Shown here one piece after another: positions 19,118 through 28,997 of a stretch of 64,000 nt of DNA. The first letter of the stretch is position 1. Each line of letters opens with the position of its first letter. The stretch is from NCBI RefSeq assembly GCF_018842675.1, contig NZ_JAGTWO010000004.1, positions 2,542,001 through 2,606,000 on the forward strand. Reading direction: 5' to 3'. The translations under genes and the position numbers were made by a program. The notes below the pieces were generated by a model, which made no database searches, was not told the DNA's origin, and saw only the letters and a list, made by a program, of their open reading frames with translations. Source of the DNA: Candidatus Pantoea bituminis. GTDB taxonomy: Bacteria > Pseudomonadota > Gammaproteobacteria > Enterobacterales > Enterobacteriaceae.

Positions 19118-19653
19118 AGCGCTTTTCCTATGCTGATTTACCGGTTAGCCGCTGGCGCAACGGCGGCGGCGAAACGCGCGAGATCGTCAGCTTTCCGCTT
19201 GGTGAAGCGCAGTTCGGCTGGCGCGCCAGTATCGCCACCCTTGCCGCGGACGGGGATTTTTCACTGTTTCCAGGGGTGGATCGGGTTATCACGCTGCTGC
19301 ACGGTGATGACGTCTTGCTGAGTACCCCGACTTTGCAGCATCGCCTGATCCCCCATCAACCCTGGGCTTTCCCTGGTGAGTGGGCACTGCAAGCCAGCCT
19401 TAAAGGGGGCGCCAGTGAAGATTTCAATATCATGACGCGGCGTGATGTCTGGCAATCTTCAGTTGCGGTGGTGACAAAACAGGCTGGCAGTGAAAACGGT
19501 GTGGCGTGGGTGTTATGCGGAGAATGGCAGCTGGCGAACGGAGAAACACTTTCTCGCCAGCAGGGCGTCTGGTGGATGGATGAAACGCTGCAGCTGACGC
19601 CTTTAGGCGATGATGCGCAGCTGCTGTTTACCCGCCTCAGCCGTGTCCTTTGA
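19114..19653 (+). CDS. hutD: HutD family protein (Ves-like cupin)
   Basis: A 179-residue HutD/Ves-family double-cupin protein. The start SYADLPVSRWRNGGGETREIVSFPLGEAQFGWRASIATLAADGDFSLFPGVDRVITLLHGD is the family signature. HutD is conserved in hut operons but has no established enzymatic role; it has been proposed to govern maximal pathway activity, perhaps by binding formylglutamate. It is translationally coupled to hutF and its 3' end overlaps that of convergent hutC by 17 bases. Confidence 0.9.
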   Translation: MKRFSYADLPVSRWRNGGGETREIVSFPLGEAQFGWRASIATLAADGDFSLFPGVDRVITLLHGDDVLLSTPTLQHRLIPHQPWAFPGEWALQASLKGGASEDFNIMTRRDVWQSSVAVVTKQAGSENGVAWVLCGEWQLANGETLSRQQGVWWMDETLQLTPLGDDAQLLFTRLSRVL

Positions 19654-20392
19654 ATCGGCCCAGCAGCTTGTAGCGTGAACCCGGATACAGTAAACGCGCA
19701 TAGGTGACGATTTTGGTATCGCTCCACGTCTGGCGACGGATCAGCAAGCAAGGTTCGTGCTCATCCAACGCCAGATGTTTACGCTGACGCGCATCCGGCA
19801 ATACCGCTTCAACAATGTGTTCGCCCGCCGTCAGTGGCGCGACGCGCATCAAATAGGTGTAAGGCGTAAAGGTATGGTAATCCTGCGTCAGGTAATCCGG
19901 TGCCACGAGCGGATTGACCAGGCGATCTTCCAGCTGAACCGGCAGCTCATTTTCATAATGAACAATCAGCGAATGGTAAAGGGTTTGCCCGGTGCTTAGC
20001 CCTAAAACGGCGGCCTGCTCAGGATCGGCTTTGTTCTGACCGATGGCGAGGATTTTACAGCTGTGCAGATTCCCACGCTGGGCGATTTCATCGGCGATGT
20101 TATGCACTTCCAGCATCGCGGTGTAACCTTTCATCTCCGCGACAAAGGTTCCCACGCCTTGCATTCGCACTAAAAAACCTTCGCCAGTCAGCTCACGCAG
20201 CGCGCGATTGATGGTCATGCGGCTGACGCCCAACTCATTCACCAACTCGCTTTCTGACGGCACGCGCTGATTCGCTTTCCAGTGCCCTTCACGAATCTGA
20301 CTCACGATTGCCTGTTTAACGCGCTGATAAATCGGTGCGGGTTCATCACTCATGGCCGCAGCCAGTTGTGCTATCGCCGTATGCTCGACCAT
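19637..20392 (-). CDS. hutC: HutC, GntR-family histidine utilisation repressor
   Basis: A 251-residue GntR/HutC transcription factor. The winged-helix domain includes APIYQRVKQAIVSQIREGHWKANQRVPSESELVNELGVSRMTINRALRELTGEGFLVRMQGVGTFV. The UTRA ligand domain follows (HSLIVHYENELPVQLEDRLVNPLVAPDYL, then ARQRKHLALDEHEPCLLIRRQTW). HutC represses hut genes and is released by urocanate. The start at MVEHTAIAQL was chosen on the AAGGAA ribosome-binding site; the open frame upstream runs through the operator and is not coding. Its own operator lies about 50 bases upstream, indicating autoregulation. Confidence 0.94.
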   Translation of the reverse strand: MVEHTAIAQLAAAMSDEPAPIYQRVKQAIVSQIREGHWKANQRVPSESELVNELGVSRMTINRALRELTGEGFLVRMQGVGTFVAEMKGYTAMLEVHNIADEIAQRGNLHSCKILAIGQNKADPEQAAVLGLSTGQTLYHSLIVHYENELPVQLEDRLVNPLVAPDYLTQDYHTFTPYTYLMRVAPLTAGEHIVEAVLPDARQRKHLALDEHEPCLLIRRQTWSDTKIVTYARLLYPGSRYKLLGRFKGHG

Positions 20393-20443
20393 TTGCTGTT
20401 CCTTATCCTGATAATACCCCGAGTTTACTGTCTCAACCTGCAA

Positions 20444-20455
20444 ATGTATATACAT
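20444..20455. promoter_or_regulatory. HutC operator upstream of hutC
   Basis: ATGTATATACAT is a perfect 12-base palindrome with the same TGTATATACA core as the other hut operators, placed 52 bases before the hutC start. Confidence 0.82.
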
Positions 20456-20588
20456 CCATATCAGGTAGATGCACGTTGGTAGTGCAGCTGGCGCATCGTT
20501 GCAGTGCAAACCCTTTCGGTAAAAACAGCGCAACCACAGATGACAACAAGCATGAATTTTGTGATCGGTTTGGCACAGCCCTTGCTAA

Positions 20589-20600
20589 TTGTATATACAA
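20589..20600. promoter_or_regulatory. HutC operator upstream of hutHU
   Basis: TTGTATATACAA is a perfect 12-base palindrome with the shared core, about 110 bases before the hutH start. A one-mismatch copy, TGTATAGACA at 20688-20697, overlaps the hutH ribosome-binding site and may be a second, weaker site. Confidence 0.82.
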
Positions 20601-20707
20601 GGATAGACAAGATTAAACCCATATGCTTCACTCGAATAAATCCGCGGGGTCAATGCGCTTAACAGCGGCTAACAGCCCCAGCAAACGTGTATAGACAGGA
20701 GTAGGTT

Positions 20708-22267
20708 ATGTCAGGCTCTTCTCAGCATTTGCGCCTGGTTCCAGGCGAGGTGGATCTCGCTACGTTACGCGCAATCTATCAAGGCGGTGTTTCGCTTAGT
20801 CTTGATGACCAGGCACGTAACGCCATCGTGCAGGCACAGCAAACCGTTGACGCCATCGTCGCCTCTGGCAACGTGGTTTATGGCATTAATACCGGATTTG
20901 GCAAGCTGGCACAGACGCAAATTCCCACGTCACGTCTGGCCGATCTGCAACGCAATCTGGTGCTGTCACACAGTGTCGGCTTGGGCAATTTGCTACCGGA
21001 TAACGTAACGCGCCTGATTTTGGCTACCAAGATCGTAAGCCTGGCGCGTGGACATTCTGGCGTGCGTATCGAACTGGTTGATGCGCTACTGGCTTTGTTC
21101 AACGCGGGCATCATGCCTTGCATCCCCGAAAAAGGCTCGGTTGGTGCGTCTGGCGATCTGGCTCCGCTGGCGCACATGTCGCTGATGTTATTAGGTGAAG
21201 GTCAGGTCCGTGTTAACGGTGAGCTGATTTCTGCCGTTGATGGCCTGGCCAAAGTGGGATTAACCCCCATCGTACTGGGCCCCAAAGAGGGCTTGGCGCT
21301 GCTCAACGGCACGCAGGTCTCTACCGCATTGGCGCTGCGGGGATTATTCGAAGCAGAAAATCTGTTCGCAGCGGGACTCATGGCGGGCGCGCTGTCGCTG
21401 GAAGCGATCAAGGGATCGCTGAAGCCCTACGATGCACGCATTCATCAGGCACGCGGTCAGCAAGGTCAAATTGCGGTTGCCGCCGCAGTGACGTCGTTGA
21501 TTGAAGGCAGTGAAATTCTGGGTTCGCACGCTAACTGCGGTCGCGTACAGGATCCTTATTCTATTCGCTGCGTACCCCAAGTGATGGGCGCATGTCTGGA
21601 TAACCTGAGCCACGCCGCACGCGTCCTGCAAATTGAAGCCAACGCCGCATCAGACAACCCGCTGGTGTTCAGCGAGTCCGGTGACGTCATTTCCGGCGGT
21701 AATTTTCATGCTGAACCGGTGGCCTTCGCGGCTGACATTCTCGCCCTGGCAATCGCTGAAGTGGGCGCTATTTCTGAACGCCGTATGGCGCTGCTGCTCG
21801 ACACTGGTTTATCCGGCTTACCGCCCTTTTTGGTGCGCGACGGCGGTGTGAACTCGGGCTTTATGATCGCGCAGGTGACAGCGGCAGCGCTGGCATCTGA
21901 GAACAAATCCCTGGCGCATCCGGGCAGCGTTGACAGCCTGCCAACTTCCGCTAATCAGGAAGATCACGTTTCAATGGCGACTTACGCCGCACGCCGTCTG
22001 GGCGACATGTGCTTTAACACCGCTGCGGTCGTCGGTATTGAAGCGATGGCGGCAGCACAAGGCATTGAATTCCATCGTCCGCTGCAAAGTTCGGCCTTAA
22101 TCGAGCAGGAAATCAGCACCATTCGCGAGCAAGTGGCTTTCCTTGAGGAAGATCGCCTGCTGGCACCTGACATCGACGCCATGCGTCAGTGGGCAAGTCG
22201 CACCGCCTGGCCTCAATCCTTGACTGCGCTGCTGCCGAGTATGCGCGCTGTAACGTCTGCTGAATAA
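20708..22267 (+). CDS. hutH: HutH, histidine ammonia-lyase
   Basis: Converts L-histidine to urocanate plus ammonia, the first pathway step. A 519-residue member of the MIO-dependent ammonia-lyase family. The Ala-Ser-Gly triplet that forms the MIO cofactor is in [47 protein letters not shown] and [15 protein letters not shown] are also diagnostic, and the [17 protein letters not shown] segment carries active-site residues. An AGGAG ribosome-binding site precedes the ATG. It heads hutH-hutU, spaced 10 bases apart, under its own HutC operator. Confidence 0.97.
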   Translation: MSGSSQHLRLVPGEVDLATLRAIYQGGVSLSLDDQARNAIVQAQQTVDAIVASGNVVYGINTGFGKLAQTQIPTSRLADLQRNLVLSHSVGLGNLLPDNVTRLILATKIVSLARGHSGVRIELVDALLALFNAGIMPCIPEKGSVGASGDLAPLAHMSLMLLGEGQVRVNGELISAVDGLAKVGLTPIVLGPKEGLALLNGTQVSTALALRGLFEAENLFAAGLMAGALSLEAIKGSLKPYDARIHQARGQQGQIAVAAAVTSLIEGSEILGSHANCGRVQDPYSIRCVPQVMGACLDNLSHAARVLQIEANAASDNPLVFSESGDVISGGNFHAEPVAFAADILALAIAEVGAISERRMALLLDTGLSGLPPFLVRDGGVNSGFMIAQVTAAALASENKSLAHPGSVDSLPTSANQEDHVSMATYAARRLGDMCFNTAAVVGIEAMAAAQGIEFHRPLQSSALIEQEISTIREQVAFLEEDRLLAPDIDAMRQWASRTAWPQSLTALLPSMRAVTSAE

Positions 22268-22277
22268 GGAACCTGTA

Positions 22278-23962
22278 ATGAGCGAAACCCTGTCTCAGGC
22301 CGTAGCACGCGAAGTGCGTGCACCACACGGTAACGAACTGCATTGCGCTAACTGGCTGATTGAAGCGGCTTACCGCATGATCCAGAACAACCTCGATCCC
22401 GACGTCGCCGAGCGCCCCGAAGATTTAGTGGTATACGGTGGCATCGGTAAAGCGGCGCGCAACTGGGAATGCTTCGAGCAGATCCTGCGTTCTTTAGAAG
22501 TGTTAAAACCTGATGAAACGCTGCTGATTCAATCGGGTAAGCCGGTCGGTGTGTTTCGTACTCACGCCGATGCGCCGCGCGTCCTGCTGGCAAACTCGAA
22601 TTTGGTTCCGCATTGGGCTAACTGGGATCACTTCCACGAACTGGATAAAGCCGGGTTGATGATGTACGGCCAGATGACAGCCGGCTCATGGATCTACATT
22701 GGTGCCCAGGGCATCGTGCAAGGCACTTACGAAACGTTTGTTGAAGCGGGTCGCCAGCACTACGACAACGACCTCAGCGGACGCTGGATTTTGACCGCAG
22801 GCTTAGGCGGTATGGGCGGCGCACAACCGTTAGCAGGTGTCTTAGCGGGCGCCTGTGTGCTAGCGATTGAGTGTCAGGAATCACGTATCGATTTCCGTCT
22901 GCGCACCCGCTATGTCGATCACAAAGCCACCTCGCTGGATGAAGCATTAGCGCTGATTGCAGAAGCGACCCAAGCGAAAAAGCCATTTCCGTGGGTTTGC
23001 TGGGTAACGCGGCAGAGATTTTACCAGAGCTGGTGAAACGCGCTAAAGCGGGCGGCCCACGCCCCGATATCGTCACCGATCAAACCTCAGCGCATGACCC
23101 GCTTAATGGTTATCTGCCGATTGATTGGGATCTGGCGCGCTGGCAGCAGGAGAAATCCAGCAATCCCAAGGCAGTAGAAAAAGCGGCGCGCGCATCAATG
23201 GCGGTGCACGTACAGGCGATGCTCGACTTCTGTCATATGGGCATTCCCACCGTTGATTACGGCAACAATATTCGTCAGGTCGCGCTGGATGAAGGCGTGA
23301 AAAATGCGTTTGATTTCCCAGGTTTTGTACCGGCTTATATTCGCCCACTCTTCTGCGAAGGCAAAGGCCCGTTCCGCTGGGTTGCGCTTTCGGGCGATCC
23401 AGAAGATATCTACAAAACTGACGCCAAACTGAAAGAGCTATTCCCACAGCATGCCAGCCTGCATCGCTGGTTGGATATGGCGCAGGAACGTATCGCCTTC
23501 CAGGGTTTGCCTGCACGTATTTGCTGGTTAGGCTTGGGCGAACGTCATCGTGCCGGGCTGGCTTTTAATGAAATGGTGCGCAACGGTGAGCTCAAAGCGC
23601 CGGTGGTGATTGGGCGCGATCATCTGGACTGCGGCTCTGTTGCCTCGCCAAACCGTGAAACCGAGGCGATGAAAGATGGTTCCGACGCCGTTTCTGACTG
23701 GCCGCTGCTCAACGCGCTGTTAAACACGGCGGGCGGCGCTACCTGGGTCAGCCTCCACCATGGCGGCGGTGTGGGCATGGGCTTCTCACAGCATGCGGGC
23801 GTGGTCATTGTCTGTGATGGCAGCGAAGCCGCCGATGCACGTCTGAGTCGCGTATTGTGGAATGATCCTGCCACCGGTGTGATGCGCCATGCTGATGCAG
23901 GCTATGAGCAAGCGCAAGCCTGTGCTAAGGCGCATGAGCTGAATCTGCCGATGCAGAAGTAA
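22278..23962 (+). CDS. hutU: HutU, urocanate hydratase (one-base frameshift)
   Basis: Hydrates urocanate to imidazolone propionate using tightly bound NAD+. About 560 residues when repaired. The N-terminal part up to [14 protein letters not shown] is in one frame, and the rest from [16 protein letters not shown] is in the next. A sixth A in the run at 22976-22980 joins them as [15 protein letters not shown], the conserved sequence. Signatures include [45 protein letters not shown], the [17 protein letters not shown] segment and [17 protein letters not shown]. The break is very likely a base-calling error. Second gene of hutHU. Confidence 0.95.
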
Positions 23963-23967
23963 AGAAG

Positions 23968-24073
23968 TGCGTGGTCGTTTGGCCCCCACCTCGCTCCTCT
24001 TGAGTGCGAGGTCGTTTGGCCCCCACCTCAATCCTCTTGAGTGCGAGGTCGTTTGGCCCCCACCTCAATCCTC
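23968..24073. repeat. 37-bp tandem repeat, about 2.9 copies
   Basis: Units at 23968-24004, 24005-24041 and 24042-24073 (last one truncated) share GAGGTCGTTTGGCCCCCACC with only a few differences. The last unit runs into the dispersed intergenic element described next. The array starts a few bases after the hutU stop. Confidence 0.9.
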
Positions 24074-24178
24074 CCCCATACATGGGGGAGGAAGATGCTG
24101 CAATATGCGAGTAGTAAAGCTGCCTGTGGCAGCGTCTCCTTCTCCCGCTTCACGGGGCGAGGCTGGGATGGGGGACCG
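24042..24178. repeat. Dispersed intergenic repeat, copy A
   Basis: This stretch matches 43295-43431 over most of its length. Shared blocks are GCGAGGTCGTTTG, CCCCACCTCA, a CCTCCCC-AT/AT-GGGG hairpin, GTGGCAGCGTCTCCTTC and GGCTGGGATGG. In this copy TCCTCCCCCAT and ATGGGGGAGGA form an 11-base stem. No coding capacity is convincing. From here to 24349 I see only a possible promoter for the amidohydrolase gene. Confidence 0.85.
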
Positions 24179-24349
24179 CGCGCGCTTCACTTTCTGCGCG
24201 CCTACGCTGACTCAAACCCATCGCACTTCCTTATTACTTATTCCATTTTGATTTAGCCTATAGCCAAAATTCCCTGTTTCGGCAATAGACGTGCGCTCGC
24301 CAGACCTCTAAAGTGAAATCTTCTCAATCCGTAAGGAGCGCGTTTCTGC

Positions 24350-25507
24350 ATGACCCTTTCCCCTGCTCTGCTTGAAGATGCCCTGCGCTGGCGCCACCAG
24401 TTTCATCAGGAACCTGAACTCGGCTATCAGGAGCACAAAACCAGTGATGTTGTCGCTCAACAGCTCGAACTGGCTGGCCTGCACGTTTTTCGTGGGTTAG
24501 CGGGAACGGCAGTGATTGGCACGCTGGAAAACGGTGCAGGTCCGGTAATTGGCTTACGTGCAGATATGGACGCCCTGCCTATCACCGAAAAAGGTGATGT
24601 TGCGTGGCGCTCTGCGCAACCTGGCGTCATGCACGCCTGTGGACACGATGGCCACACCGCCATTCTGCTTGCTGCCGCAAAACAACTGGCCGCAACGCGT
24701 CAGTTCAGCGGCACGGTGCACTTCATCTTTCAGCCTGCTGAAGAGAACCTTGGCGGCGCGCGGAAAATGGTAGAAGAAGGTCTGTTCCAGCGCTTTCCGA
24801 TGGATGCGGTTTATGCCATGCACAACTGGCCAGGCATGCCGCTGGGCACGTTGGCGGTGAATCCTGGCGCAATGATGGCTTCGCTTGACTCCTTTGAAAT
24901 CACTCTGAATGGCAAAAGTTGCCACGCGGCAATGCCAGAAAGTGGTGCCGATCCGATGGTGGTCGCTGCAGAATTGATTTTAGCGTTACAGACAATTCCC
25001 TCACGCCGCCTGTCGCCGCTGGCCTCTGCGGTAGTGAGCGTGACGCAAATCCACGGTGGCGAGGCAATCAACGTGATTCCCGAACAGATAAAGCTGCGCG
25101 GCACGGTGCGGTGTCTGCAAACCGACGTGCGCGATCGGGTACGTCAGTTAATTGAAGATTTTGTGAGTACGCTGCCGAAACCGTTTGGCGTCTGCGGAGA
25201 AATCGATTGGTTACCCGGTTATCCGGTAACGGCCAATCACGCAGAGCCGGCGGAACAGGTGCGCGCAGTGGCGCTGAACACGTTTGGCGAAGAGAATGTC
25301 AAATGGCAGGTTAATCCTTCCATGGCATCAGAAGATTTTGCCTGCATGATGGAAGCGTGTCCGGGTGCCTATTTCTGGCTAGGTGTGGATGGCGAAACGC
25401 CGTCGGCACCTTTGCACAACGCCCGTTATGATTTTAACGATGCGCTGATTCCGCTGGGCGTTGAATTTTGGCAGAACCTGGTTGAACAGGCGCTGCCAAA
25501 AGCCTGA
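24350..25507 (+). CDS. M20D-family amidohydrolase (hippurate/IAA-amino-acid hydrolase-like)
   Basis: A 385-residue metalloenzyme of the M20 peptidase family, amidohydrolase branch, which cleaves N-acyl amino acids or related amides. Metal-binding motifs: HACGHDGHTAILLAAA (His and Asp ligands), QPAEENLGGARKMVEEGLF (catalytic Glu pair), YAMHNWPGMPLG (His), and MASEDFACMMEACPGAYFWLG near the C-terminus. The dimerisation domain ESGADPMVVAAELILALQTIPSRR lies between. AAGGAG precedes the ATG. It follows the hut region after a repeat-rich spacer, so it is not in that operon, and it faces ybiB tail to tail. The substrate is unknown; a role with N-acylated histidine derivatives would be speculation. 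Confidence 0.88.
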   Translation: MTLSPALLEDALRWRHQFHQEPELGYQEHKTSDVVAQQLELAGLHVFRGLAGTAVIGTLENGAGPVIGLRADMDALPITEKGDVAWRSAQPGVMHACGHDGHTAILLAAAKQLAATRQFSGTVHFIFQPAEENLGGARKMVEEGLFQRFPMDAVYAMHNWPGMPLGTLAVNPGAMMASLDSFEITLNGKSCHAAMPESGADPMVVAAELILALQTIPSRRLSPLASAVVSVTQIHGGEAINVIPEQIKLRGTVRCLQTDVRDRVRQLIEDFVSTLPKPFGVCGEIDWLPGYPVTANHAEPAEQVRAVALNTFGEENVKWQVNPSMASEDFACMMEACPGAYFWLGVDGETPSAPLHNARYDFNDALIPLGVEFWQNLVEQALPKA

Positions 25508-25508
25508 T

Positions 25509-26477
25509 TTAATAACCCGCCTCGCTAAGGCGCTGTAATCCCGCGTCCAGCGAGTCACTTTGTCCGCTGGCACGTAAACAGCAGGCGATCTGCAAACGCA
25601 GCGCTTCTGGCACCGGTAGCTGTTTCGCCAACACCGCGTCAATCCAACGCGCCGTCACGGCAGCTGTTTTATCGCCTGGCAGTTCCAGCGTGACTTCTGG
25701 CTGACGTTCAACCCACACCTCTGCTTCCGTTTCTGCGCCGTGAATGTAGCTGATTGCCGGACAGCGCTGTGGATTGGCATAAACCTCACCTTCAGTGCCG
25801 TTCAGTAAAAGGCCTGGCGCATCAATGTCACTGAAGAATTTGCCCACGCGCGGCACATATTCTGGGTGCGACACGCTGGAAAGGCGCAGCGCCTCACGCT
25901 CACCAAACGGGGTGGCCAATTTGGCCAGCGTGTGCGCACTGTTACGCACGCCCATGCGCCAGCGCAGCGACAGCTGTTTTGCCATGGGCGGGCAAAGGTT
26001 GTCGATGGTAATAAACACCAACTCGCCGTTATCCAGTTTTTCCTGCGCCTGCTGCTGCGTGGTCGCAGGTTGTACACCAAGTTCAGCAAAAACCGCTTCG
26101 CTGGTTACGCGCGTGGCATCTTCACTCACGCCATGCACCAGCACCGGAAAACCAAGCTGGTTGAGCAGCCGCGCCAGCAAAGGTGTCAGGTTGCCTTGAC
26201 GACGTGCACCGTTGTAGCTGGGAATGACAATCGGCATAGGACGATCAACGGGTGCACGCAGCGTCATCATTTGCGTTTGCATCGCTTGATAAAAGCCGCG
26301 CATTTCGTCTTCGCCTTCGCCTTTAATACGCAGCGCAATTAAAATGCCGCCCAGCTCCAGATCGGGAACATCGCCCGCCAGCATTGCACTGTAAAGCGCC
26401 ACTGCGGTATCGAAGTCGATGTCACGCGCGTGATTCTTTCCACGCCCAATCTCTTTAATAATCTTATTCAGTTCCAT
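25509..26477 (-). CDS. ybiB: YbiB, TrpD2-family DNA-binding protein
   Basis: A 322-residue protein of the TrpD2 family, which has the fold of anthranilate phosphoribosyltransferase but binds nucleic acid. It matches E. coli YbiB in KIIKEIGRGKNHARDIDFDTAVALYSAMLAGDVPDLELGGILIALRIKGE, PIVIPSYNGARRQGNLTPLLARLL and HPEYVPRVGKFFSDIDAPGLLLNGTEGEVYANPQRCP. E. coli YbiB binds DNA and is linked to the LexA regulon through dinG. The ATG at 26477 has GGAAGCGAG upstream. It follows dinG on the same strand by about 30 bases, so it is probably in the same SOS-inducible operon. Confidence 0.93.
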   Translation of the reverse strand: MELNKIIKEIGRGKNHARDIDFDTAVALYSAMLAGDVPDLELGGILIALRIKGEGEDEMRGFYQAMQTQMMTLRAPVDRPMPIVIPSYNGARRQGNLTPLLARLLNQLGFPVLVHGVSEDATRVTSEAVFAELGVQPATTQQQAQEKLDNGELVFITIDNLCPPMAKQLSLRWRMGVRNSAHTLAKLATPFGEREALRLSSVSHPEYVPRVGKFFSDIDAPGLLLNGTEGEVYANPQRCPAISYIHGAETEAEVWVERQPEVTLELPGDKTAAVTARWIDAVLAKQLPVPEALRLQIACCLRASGQSDSLDAGLQRLSEAGY

Positions 26478-26506
26478 CACTCGCTTCCGTTAAAGTGCGC
26501 GGCCAT

Positions 26507-28667
26507 TTAGCGCCGCGTGGGACGTTTTTTACGCACGGTTTGCGTGGGTGTGCTTATTATTTTTGCAGGTTCGGGCGCTGCTGGCTGCTCAATCGGAAAC
26601 ACCGGTAACGCCGCCAGCAAGCGGCTGCCGTATGCTTTGCTCAACAAACGGCGGTCATAAATGACAATTTCACCATAACATTGATGGCTGCGAATCAGGC
26701 GTCCGACCTGCTGAATCAGCGTAAATGAAGCGCTGGGTAAACTCTGCACCTCAAACGGATAGCGTTTCAGGCTTTTTAGCCATTCACCTTCGGTTAAAAT
26801 TACCGGACTGTCCACCGGGGAAAAGCAATTTTATGGATATGCACCTGACTTAGCAGGTCGCCTTTTAAATCCAGCCCTTCGGCAAACGACTGCAAGCCAA
26901 TCAGGATACTGGTTTCGCCCTTTTCCACTCGCTTGCGGTGCAGCTCCACTAATCGACTGCGCGGTTGATCGCCCTGCACCAGCATCGACAGACGCAAATC
27001 GGGCAAACAGGCGACAAACTGCTGCATGGCACGGCCGCTGGCAAACAACACCAGCACCCCTTTGTGTTTCTCTTCGTGCATTTGCTGACGGAAAAATCCC
27101 GCCATCTCAGCAATATGCTCCGCTTCGTTAGCCATGACGGGCTCGTAACGCATCTGCGGAATCACCAGCTTGCCTTGATCGATATGATTGAACGGCGAGT
27201 CGAGCGCCACAAAGCGATCGCCAGCCTTCTCATTCAGACCAGACATCTCCTGCAAGCGATTAAAACTGTTCAACGAACGCAGCGTGGCGGATGTCACCAC
27301 CACATGCGGTATTTTCCGCCACAGCATTTTTTCCAGCTGATCGCTGACGCGAATGCCGGCGCAGTGAAACAGCAAATGTGCCTGACCCTCACGCAGTTCT
27401 CGGGTGATCCATTTTGATACCGGCGCGCCAGAGGCTTTTTCCAACGCCGCCAGTCGCCATAATTTGCTCACCGACTCAAACCAGCCAAACTGACGATTGA
27501 GCTGCAACAGGTTGCGGTGCAACCGCACCAGATCCACTTTGCCCGTTTGCTCGCTTAGCGCGTTGATCAGCCCTTCTGTTAAGCCTCGCAGCGCATCACT
27601 GAGCTTAAACAGGCGCGCACAGAGTTCGAGGATTTCCTGCGGCAATTCGCCCAGCACAAAACGGAATTCGCCGGGCTGATTATGCGAAGGCAGCAGCGGA
27701 TTGAGTGCGTTACTCATAATCGTGAGCAGCTCACGTAGCTCATCGCAGTGCGCTTTAAGCCGTTCAGGATTCGTCAGTGGCGGCGGCGATTTAGGTCGCA
27801 TCTGAGTCATGATGCTGTCCACCAGCTTCACGAAAAGGTCGAGCTGCAAGCTGCTCCAACCGGGTGTGATATCAGCGCTCATTTCCAGCGCATCGCGCGC
27901 CACTTCGGGCAGATGATGCCCTTCATCAAGCACCAGCATCAGCTGTTTAGCAGGCGGCAACACCGATTCGTTTTCCATTGCCGCCATCACCAACGCATGG
28001 TTTGCCACCACCACATCCACCTGCTCAATTTCACGGCGGGCGACAAAAAACGGGCATTCGCGATACCAGCGGCAATGCGCGCCCAGGCAGCTGGCTTTAT
28101 CGGTAGAAAGCCGCTGCCATAAGCTGTCGCTGATGTTGTCTTCACTGTGATCGCGCAAACCATCCCACTGATAACGATCCAGCGACTTCTGCAAGCGTCC
28201 ACATTGGGTTTGTTCTTCTTTAGTACTGCTGATCGCTTCGTCATCCAGATAAAGCAGCAGATCGCCCTGCTGCTCGTCATCCGCTGCCAGTGCGGCCAAA
28301 TTGCGCGGGCAAACATAGCGACCACGACCAAAAGCAGCGGTAAAGGTGAGATCGGGAATGATTTTTTAAGCAGCGGCAGATCCTTGGTGAAGATCTGATC
28401 CTGCAACGCCACGTTGGCGGTGCTGATCACCAACCGCTTCTCTTCAGCACGGCTCACTGCAATGCCGGGAATAAGATAGGAAAGGGTTTTGCCGACGCCG
28501 GTTGGCGCTTCGACCGCCAGATGACGACCATCGTCACCGGCCAGGCATTTCGCTACTTCGGCGATCATCTGCCGCTGCGGCGGGCGCGGAATAAAGTCAG
28601 GCACCTGTTGCTGCAGCGCTTTATACCACTGCGCTATCTGGCTTTTTATTGCTGCTGTCAGGGCCAT
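26507..28667 (-). CDS. dinG: DinG, SOS-inducible iron-sulfur 5'-3' DNA helicase (two one-base frameshifts)
   Basis: A superfamily 2 helicase (XPD-like) of about 720 residues that unwinds D-loops, R-loops and forked DNA. It has motif I EAPTGVGKTLSYLIPG, Fe-S cluster cysteines around YVCPRN, CLGAHCRWYRECPFF, the DEAH box VLDEGHHLPEVARDALEM, and VVTSATLRSLNSFNRLQEMSG. The C-terminal part LIQQVGRLIRSHQCYGEIVIYDRR is followed by a basic tail. The protein lies in three frames. A seventh A (minus strand) at 28362-28367 restores IIPDLTFTAAFGRGRYVCPRN, and a fifth G at 26817-26820 restores FPPVDSPVILTEGEW. Both are likely sequencing errors. A LexA box lies 42 bases upstream. Confidence 0.94.
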
Positions 28668-28997
28668 TGTTTCATTACCACCAGGAACGCTCTACTACAG
28701 GAAATTGCCTGTATTTTTACACAGTGTCTGGACGGCGTCAGCTTTCGCTGTGATTTTTTCGCGTCATGTTCAGAATTTTATGCGTTGTGATGTTCACTCT
28801 TTCACGGCTGCACAGCGTAAAAAATAAAATATTATGGCCAATTGTCGCGGCAGATCAGATTGATAATCACGCCGACTTTTGCTGTAGTCGATGCCTGCTT
28901 TGCCCTGCGATATCAGCGGTATGACTTCGCCGCAGATAAACACTATTTTTTGAGATGCTGTGCGATCTGCCCGGCCTCGGTGATCTGGAAAAACAGA
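28668..28997. other. Divergent control region dinG / dehydrogenase
   Basis: About 330 bases. The dinG side holds the LexA box. On the other side an open frame runs through from 28842, but it has no ribosome-binding site and its sequence is unlike the enzyme, so I treat it as untranslated leader. Confidence 0.5.
28709..28724 (-). promoter_or_regulatory. LexA (SOS) box of dinG
   Basis: CTGT-N8-ACAG with an A/T-rich centre (CTGTATTTTTACACAG) matches the LexA consensus. It sits in front of dinG, a known LexA target. A neighbouring palindrome, ACAGGAAATTGCCTGT, lies a few bases nearer the gene. Confidence 0.85.

Noticed and set aside
23968..24073. Regularly spaced direct repeats that could suggest a CRISPR array
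   Set aside because: The 37-bp units abut one another with no unique spacers, there are fewer than three, and no cas genes are present.
28842..28997. 52-residue N-terminal extension of the Fe-ADH family protein
   Set aside because: Cys- and aromatic-rich sequence unlike the family, no ribosome-binding site; the enzyme core begins at MHEMNLVFPARV.
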